A DNA stretch of 64,000 nt from Sarcocystis neurona (lineage: Eukaryota > Apicomplexa > Conoidasida > Eucoccidiorida > Sarcocystidae), in contig KL647288.1 in the NCBI GenBank assembly GCA_000727475.1, forward strand, positions 5,988,051 to 6,052,050. Direction: 5' to 3'. This document shows positions 23,612 through 32,600 of this stretch, in pieces (the stretch's first letter is position 1; the number at the start of each line of letters is the position of its first letter). Below the pieces are notes generated by a model that saw nothing but the letters and a program-made list of their open reading frames with translations, was not told the origin of the DNA and searched no databases. The translations under genes were made by a program, and so were the position numbers.

Positions 23612-26600
23612 GTACGTCAGCACAGGAGGATGTTTACCCCCAGTGTTGCTGTCTCGACTGCAGTCATTATGACTTAAGCGCGATGAATGCTTAGTTCACC
23701 TGCGCTGGTGACGGCCTCTCGTTCGCTACCATAAAATAGGAGCGACCGTATACTTGACCGAAGCAAACGCAGGGCACAGTTCCGGCCACAGAGCTGATTT
23801 CATTCGTTCTCTTCAAATGGAACCTTCACCATTTAAGCTCTAACAACGAGAATATGTAATTTGTGACAAACCTGTCTACTGCGTGCAGATCCGCTGAGAT
23901 TGTTGTCCAAGGTGAGCTCGTATTTCACATAGCACAACTTCCGGCAACGGAATGAGTGCACAGCTTCTTGTCGTGGCCACTGGCTTGCAACTGACAATGG
24001 TTGGTACTTCTGCCGCGTATTTCCATGAAGATTCATCGCGTGAGTCAAAAATAGGAGAAGTAAGCACCTGCTTCACTTGGAGAGTGTCACTCGAACACAA
24101 CAGCAACCGTCCAGCCCTTCACCGAAGGCCGCAGGTGGTACACTTGATCAGCCTGCTCAGGAGGACGAACCTTCCTCTCCACACGATGTGGTGTCACAGA
24201 GTGTCTCCCATCAGGAGATAGATATGTTTTGTGAGCCAATCGCTCATTCCTTCGAAGCGACGAAACAGCTGTATTCTTTTTCTGCAAGCTGCAAGAACAA
24301 GCGACAGGCAGTGTACATATGATATAGTGGGGGCTCATTTCGTTCTCATCAGCAGTTCGACGACATAGGGCAACCTGTTTTACCACCGAGGGAAGGAGAC
24401 AATCGTCCAGACGCCGCCGCAGCCAGTCCTCTAATGCATACAAGGCTTACTTTTAGCTGAACGCTAACCGCAAAAGTAGGCTGAACGCCAAAGATGCCTA
24501 TGGCGGTTACGGAGGACTAGAGTGTGCCGGCTGCCTTTCCAGCGCAGGGTCTTTCTCCACTCCGGCGAAGACACAGTTCCTTTGTGTTTGCTGCAGCACA
24601 AGTTGGCTACAATGACTTCGCCAGTTCTCCGTCTTCAAATTTGAGTTTCCAGCCAGCCGACCCGCAAGCTCACTGTTTGCACCTGTGCAGCGTAACGCCA
24701 CAGTGCATGACCGCTGTCTGGGATCCGACTGCACAAATTTGTCACTTTGACAGCGGGAATGACACTTCGAAAGAGTTTCACCGCTCTGTGTTCCGCGGCG
24801 TGGAGAGCCAAGCACAGTCTCAGAATAATTTTCCGAACGGTGCGCTTTTCCAGTCAAGATGTCATGTCTAGTGAGTCGGCAGTCATGCTGTTTTGGATCG
24901 AACTGCACACTCGTTCAGGGAAGACATTCTGTAGCATCTCACCACGGCTCTTGTGTCAGCCAAGTGGGTCGTCAGTCTAGTGCGCACTAAAGGAGGGATT
25001 TGTGGTTGACATGTCAAACTCAGGTGACTGCTACGAACAGGACGTCGATTACACCGGCTTTGACGTGCAAAAAATCGAGACGGGCAATGTTGCCACAGCA
25101 AATGCTTGTCGGAACCTTTGTCAAGCGGAAGAGCGCTGTTTCTTCTGGACGTGGGTGAAAACCACTCGGAGCTGTTATCTCAAGGGTCCTCACGCCTTAC
25201 GTGGAAGACGCTCGGACCGCACAACTATTGGCATGGTCTCTGGTCCATACGACTGTGCGAATTGGTCCCGTAAGTTGCATTTGTCGTCCCACACACAAAG
25301 TGCTTGCTTTCACCATGTGCTTGAACGCGCAGACTACCGACCGTTGCGGGTGTGTATGAGCTCCCTTTTGCAGTTTCGAAATGCGAGAAAGGCGCCGGAT
25401 TCCTGGGCGGCACGGTGGTGCGAAGCCAGCACTTTCGACCTGGGAGACTGTCTTGTCAAAATGCCTGCCAACAATCGCAAAAATGTCTCGCCTGGACGTG
25501 GGATAACCGTGCGCATGAGTGTTATTTGCACGATGTAGACGATGGCATTGCCAGAATAAAGAATGCTTCTACAACGGAACTGACTTCAGGATTACGGAAC
25601 TGTACACCTACGTCAGATTGTAAGCAGTGTTGGGGCTCCTCTTTGGAGCAGAAGTCGCACCGCGGCTCCTCATCACACGATTTACATTGACGTACGCAGT
25701 ACCTGTCCCCTCTACGGTGTTTATTCGTGCAACCCTGCAGCGTGTCAAGAGAGAGGTGTAGACTACCGCGGATACGATTTGGCGTGCATTCAGAATGGAA
25801 AACTCACGGTTGCGGAGTCATGCCGAGGCCTCTGTCAAAGAACCTCAGGGTGCCATTACTGGACATGGGACTCCGCAAGAAGTCGGTGTTGCTTGAAAAA
25901 CCTCCACGCTCTCCTGGGGCGGGAGCAGAGTCCCCAAACAGCGGCCCTCGTGTCGGGACCGAAGTACTGCACATCTACGCCAGCCGGTGAGTCCGCTTCG
26001 TTCCCGAATGCCCCCGCACCCGGGTGAGATTAGCAACTCTACTATATGTATATCGCTACTACCCGCAGAATTCCGAGCAACGGCAAATTCTTGCGCACTG
26101 TGTGGGGCTTTGTGGTTTCTCTCAAGGTTGCCACGAATGGGACGTTAGCTATGAAGGATTTAACCTTGTGAAAGTGCCGATCCAGTCTGCATCAGTGATC
26201 ACCTGCCAGGAGACGTGCACAAACACACCTGGATGCTTGTTCTGGACATACGTCTCATATGCGAAGAAATGCTACTTGAAGAATGGTCAAGCGCTGCTGG
26301 GACGGAAGAGCGACGCGTCCACGGTCGGCATTGTTTCAGGACCAGCGCGGTGTCCTTCACAGCCAGGTGAGGGAAGCTGTCCTGAAGAATATGCATCTCT
26401 GTGTAGCGCTCTGGCACCGGTGCGCACCTACTTCTACTCTCGCTGTGTTCTGCAGCCTGCAGGGAAGAGAATGTGGACTACACCGGGTACGACGTACAGA
26501 AAGTGGAGACGGGCCAAGTAAAATCTGCTGGGGAGTGCCAGGAACTATGTGAAGATCTGCTTGAGTGCTCGTTTTGGACGTGGGTGATTGACAAACAATA

Positions 26601-29600
26601 CTGTTACCTTAAAAACCAGTTCGCCCTCATAGGCCGGGTAGAGGGATCCGGCGCTGTGGGAATGATTTCAGGACCCAAGGAGTGTGCCGACATTCCATTA
26701 GAAGAGGGTAAGCAGCTTCTCCAGGCGCACGCGTTGCGCAACCTCTTCGCCAAATTAGGAGATCAGAACTGACAACGCTTGTTGTTATTCTACCTTGCGG
26801 TGTTTGCAGAGTGCGTGGAAGTTGACACAGAGTACTGCGGTCACACTTTGCAAAGAATTGAGGGTGTTGCTACATTTAAGAAGTGTCGTGAACTGTGCAA
26901 GGCACGGCAAGACTGCTTTTACTGGACGTGGGCGAAGGCCACATCAACATGCTACCTCAAAGACGAGTATGCGTACGTTCAAAGAGTTCGCGATCACAAC
27001 AGAAAGGGTATGATTTCGGGACCGAGAACATGTGGAGCAGAAGGTAAGGGCAGGGTGGCGTCCTATGGTGTTCGGAAGGACAGGGGATGCAGACACCATC
27101 TACGAAAGAATCCTTGTCTGCTACCGTCATACGTTGTGTGTGCGCTGCAGGCATCACAGGAACCTGCTTTGAATCTGACGTGGAATACGTTGGGTACAAC
27201 ATTGGCCAGGGCTACATGGCAAGCGAAAAGCTGTGTCGGACGTCTTGCGAGAAGTCGGCGCAGTGCTTCTACTGGACGTGGAACAGGAAGGACTCGTTGT
27301 GTTCATTGAAAAGCCCGTATGCCTTACAGGGCTGGACACGAGACGGGACGACAGTTGGCAAGGTGTCCGCGGCGAAGTATTGTGGCTTCAATCACGGCGG
27401 TACGGCCTACTGAGATGCTCGTAAAAATGTAATACGGACGACATCCGTGTCTGCATTAGAAATATGACACGCTCTGAATTAGGCTGAGGGCGACTGTGCA
27501 AGTCTTCGCAAATTGAGTACACGAGTGTTTTAAACATTGTAGGAACAAGAAGACGAAAAGGAATCTCAGGATATGAAATTATTTATTAAAAATTTTTATC
27601 TACCGCCATGTGCTGCCGTCTGGTCACTCTTCTCAGATTGTAACATGGAGGGCATGGCCTATCCAGGGGAAGAATTGAATATTGAGACCCCGTACGTCTC
27701 CTCAAGCGCCAAATGCCATCAACTTTGTGAAGCAGAGCACCTGTGTCACAACTGGAGTTGGAGCTCGGCTTTGAAAGGCTGCACTCTGCGGAAGATGACC
27801 TCATCTGAAGAATGGTTACCGTTGAAGTCGACGGGCATTATTTCAGGTCTCAAATCCTGTATGGTCGCTGGTGAGCGCTTTGACGCTTCGTTCGAGAAAA
27901 GTCGTCTGATAATTCCGCCGCAAACGACATTCTCGCGTTATGGTCCACGAATGTTTGGCTGCATCAGTATTCGCTGTGCGTGTTCTATAACTGCTTTCGC
28001 AGGGCGTTGCTACAATTCCGACGTCGACTCTCCTGGCACTCATATGGGAACTTTCCCGGTAGAGGGCATAAAAGTAGCAGGCGCTTGTCACGTGGGATGC
28101 ACAGTCACTGAAGGGTGCACGGGGTGGTCTTGGAACACTGAAACGCGCACTTGCAATCTGAAGAAGCAAGAACAGGATGATCCAGTCTTACCAGGCGTAA
28201 CTTCCAGCGGGTTAATATCTGGGCCCAGAACCTGTCCGCGACATGGAGGTACGACATAAAGCTTCTCCCATTTCTCTGTGGTACAGCGGGTGGGCAATGC
28301 TGCCCGCGTAGTCCAGTCCGTTTTCCCCGGCGTGTTTAGGTGACAGTTACAGGGCCCAACGCATACGTCTTAATGTGTGTGAGAATGTCTCTACGCAGAC
28401 TGTATTTCGTCGCACCTAGAGTATCGCGGCCACACTGTGCGGGATATCCGTGGCACCGTTTTGTCGCATGCTGATTGCTGGGAAGCTTGTTGGCGGTTGG
28501 GAGCCTGTCATGCTTGGACCTACTACGAAGACCAAAAGCGATGCCTGTTGAAGGACAGGCTGGTGTCAGCACTAGTGCCTCGTAAATTTGCCGTTTCGGG
28601 ACCTCGACTCTGCGGGCCCGTACGTCCACCACAAAGCGTCCCACCAGAAATTCTTTCAGTCGAAGACACTCCAGCAACTCTCCCTCATCCAGTAGTTCTT
28701 CCATCAATCGTTTCTCCTACGACAGTCTCTTCAGGATTAGTCCCTCCACCGGAAAACCTTCGACCGATACTGCCCCGACCATCAAACCCTTCACCAGCAA
28801 CCGTTCGACCGGTATCCCGTCGGCCAAGTGTCCCTCCACTAGAAATCCCTTCAGTAGGCCTTCCCCTCCCCTCAGGAGTCGTCACCCCAAACCTACTTCC
28901 AAAGAAAGTATCGCAAACAGAAAATTTTCCACCTGAAGGCGCTCCAGTAGAACTCCTTCCAGCGCTATTCCCTCCAACAGAAGAGACTGCGTCGAAAGAC
29001 GATCAGGCGTTTGTCGCTCGGGGTGACGTTTCATCGCCAGACGTTCCATCGCCAGACGTTACATCTGACTCTGGACGTGACGTTTTTACACAGGAAGACA
29101 CTGGACCAGTAGTCTCTAATTCTGACGTCGGTACGGAAGAGGACGTTGAATCAGACTCACGAGCTGACGTTGTTGCAAAGGAAAACACTGACGCATTGGT
29201 CTCTAAACCAGACCTCAATGTCGGAGAGGACATCCAGGCGGAATATCGAGCTGACGTTGTTCAGGCGGACGACACCGGACGAGTTGTCTCTAATTTTGGC
29301 GTTGCTAGCAGAGGTGACGCTCAATTACACTCACAACCTGACGTCGTTGCAAAGGAAGACACTGCAGCATTAGCCTCTAGAACAGACAGCGCTGCAGGAG
29401 AGGAGGTGCAGCACGTCCAACCAGATTCTCAACCTGACGTTGTTCCGGAGGAAGCCGCTGGACTGCTAGTCTCTAAATCAGACGCTGGTGCGAAAGAGGG
29501 CACTCAAGACTTTCGACGTGACGCTCCAGAGAAAGACGCTGAACGACGAGTCTCTAAATCAGACGTTGCTGCGGGAGAGGACACTCAACAAGACTTCCGA

Positions 29601-32600
29601 CGTGACGTTGTTCCAGAGGACCACACTAGACCAGTAGTCTCTAATTCTGGCGTCGCTGCGGGAGAGGACGTTCAATCAGGCTCACGAGCTGACACTGTTG
29701 CACAGGAAAAGACTGAAACGTTGGTCTCCAAACCAGAACCCGATGTCGGAGAGGACGTCCAGGCAGGATATCGAGCTGAGGTTCTGCCAGAGGACGACAC
29801 TAGACCAGTAGTCTCCAATTCTGACGTCCATGTGGGAGAGGACGCTCAACCGCATTCACTTCCTGATGATGTTGCGGAGGAAGACACTGAAACAGTAGTC
29901 TCTATGTCAGATGTCGCTGTCGAAGAGGATGTCCAGGGAGAATCTCGGTCTGACGTTGTCGCACCTGAAGACAGCAGACCGGCAGGGGCTGCATCAGCAA
30001 CCACTGCAGCAGAAGCCTTATCAGCCCGCGCACCTGAGGATTCACAAAGGGGGACAGATAATATTCCAGACAAGTTTTCTCAGGCGTCACCACCCAACGA
30101 CACGTCAGACATAAAATGCCTATGTGACGTAATTTACGATAATACAGCGGGAATCCGGACTTTTTCTGCAAGCTCCGCCAACGAATGTCAGGCTACCTGC
30201 AGAAGACAGCATGCATGCCATTACTTCTCCTTCTCTCAGAAGAGACAGGAATGCGGTCTAGTGACCGGAACTGAAGACCATGAGCCTTACACGATTCACG
30301 AAGCAGGTGCAATATCTGGACCCGTATCTTGCATGCTCGAGGAGAGGCACAGTCAGGATCTTGGCCCCGAGTCTGAAACCCAACCCGAGGAGCAGCGGTC
30401 CGCAGCCCCCACTCCAGATTCCAAATGCCCGATGCCCCTCGACCTATCCAGCGAATTACAGCCTTGGGCGCCATCATATCCAGCCCTGCCCTCATTGGTC
30501 ACNNNNNNNNNNNNNNNNNNNNNNNNNNNNNNNNNNNNNNNNNNNNNNNNNNNNNNNNNNNNNNNNNNNNNNNNNNNNNNNNNNNNNNNNNNNNNNNNNN
30601 NNNNNNNNNNNNNNNNNNNNNNNNNNNNNNNNNNNNNNNNNNNNNNNNNNNNNNNNNNNNNNNNNNNNNNNNNNNNNNNNNNNNNNNNNNNNNNNNNNNN
30701 NNNNNNNNNNNNNNNNNNNNNNNNNNNNNNNNNNNNNNNNNNNNNNNNNNNNNNNNNNNNNNNNNNNNNNNNNNNNNNNNNNNNNNNNNNNNNNNNNNNN
30801 NNNNNNNNNNNNNNNNNNNNNNNNNNNNNNNNNNNNNNNNNNNNNNNNNNNNNNNNNNNNNNNNNNNNNNNNNNNNNNNNNNNNNNNNNNNNNNNNNNNN
30901 NNNNNNNNNNNNNNNNNNNNNNNNNNNNNNNNNNNNNNNNNNNNNNNNNNNNNNNNNNNNNNNNNNNNNNNNNNNNNNNNNNNNNNNNNNNNNNNNNNNN
31001 NNNNNNNNNNNNNNNNNNNNNNNNNNNNNNNNNNNNNNNNNNNNNNNNNNNNNNNNNNNNNNNNNNNNNNNNNGGTCAGCCACCCCCCTGCAGAGAAAGA
31101 CACCACGCCAGATGTAGAAAAAAGCCCGCCTTCCATGCCTTCACGCGGCGATTTCGCGGTCATAGGCACTATAAAAGGAGAAGACGAAGAGTTTGTGGTT
31201 CGGGAGATGCCAGCGACCTCTCCAGAAGAATGTCGTCTGAACTGCAAAGCAGAGTCACAATGTGACTGGTGGACTTACAGTATAACAAAAGGCACCTGCG
31301 TTCTGGCTCGATCAACACCGTCACAGGTGGTTCCAACCCTCTTCGACATTTCAGGAACACCCTCAGTGGACTTGCTCATACGTGAGAACGTGTCCTACGG
31401 GGAAGACGGAACTGAACACAAGAATACTGTCTCTTTCGTAAAATGTCAAGAAAGGTGCGCTAGTGATGATTCTTGCTTCAAATGGACATATTTCAGAAAC
31501 GAAAACAGGTGCCTCCTGTACGACAAGCGAAGCAAAAGGAGAGCAGATCCTCAGGCCATCTCTGGCAAAAAGTACTCACTAGTGCTTTCGCAGAAGTCTG
31601 TTCAAGACAGCACTGTGTACACGGAATCCCTGCGAGAAAATCACGGCAACGTTGACACACCAGAAGACTGTATAAAGAAGAGCACTTTGGAAACACCCCT
31701 CTGGTCCTGGAACAAAATTACCAAAGACTGTCTTGTTTTCTCATCGGCTGCACACGGGAGCGCTGGTGAAAATGCCATCTGGGTTTCAGGTCACGTCTTC
31801 ACGAAACGGACGAATTACAAAGGTGAGAAAGTGCGAGGGGCTGTGCAGGTCTTGTACTGCAGTTCTTTCGCTGCTCAGGTGTAGAGTACTTACGTCCGAT
31901 CTGTTGCGCTTCCTGTACTATGTCCTCCAGAACTTGATATCAAGCCGAATATGGCAATTAACGTTCGAGTGCCTTCCTCATTCATCTCCCTGAGAAAAGA
32001 GGACTTCCACGAATGCGTTGAAGCATGCGAAATATCCCGATGCTTTGCCGCTTCATTTCGGCAAGACGCACCGCAAGGAATGCCGAACTGTTTTTTAGGA
32101 AATTCACTTGCCGATTATGTTACTGAGGAGTCGTCCACCATGTATTACACAAACAGACGTCTTCTGGTATCACACACTGTAGAAGAAAATATGCAGGTGC
32201 CTCCCAACGACGCACAAAACGCTGCTGACAGTGTTCACAAGTGCATCGCCTTGTGCGCTGAGGAGAAAGAATGTAAAGTTTGGGCTTTCGACTTAGAAAA
32301 GAAGCGTTGCGCGCTCAGCGACTTCTACAGCGCCTTGACGGAAACAGATGAAAATGTCGTCGGTGGAACTGGGGATGTTGATCCCGTTGAGGTCGACAAT
32401 CGAGGTGAGATTCTCGCACGTCACATTTACTTTCGGTACACTACCTGCAGAGTCCACTGCGTGCACGCCCTTGTTGCGATCGGAAGCTTTCGACCGCGTA
32501 GAATTCGTGTGGTGCGTTTTGTTTCTGTCCTGCAGTCTTACTCGACCACACGTTCCTTGTGCCCTACAGTCTCCCGTTGAAGCAGTCTTCACCGAAAGCC

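Noticed and set aside
28437..31265. Single 942-codon frame running through the N gap
   Set aside because: The part after the gap is out of the true frame; the real PAN domains there are read one base over. Only the part up to 30502 is coding in that frame.
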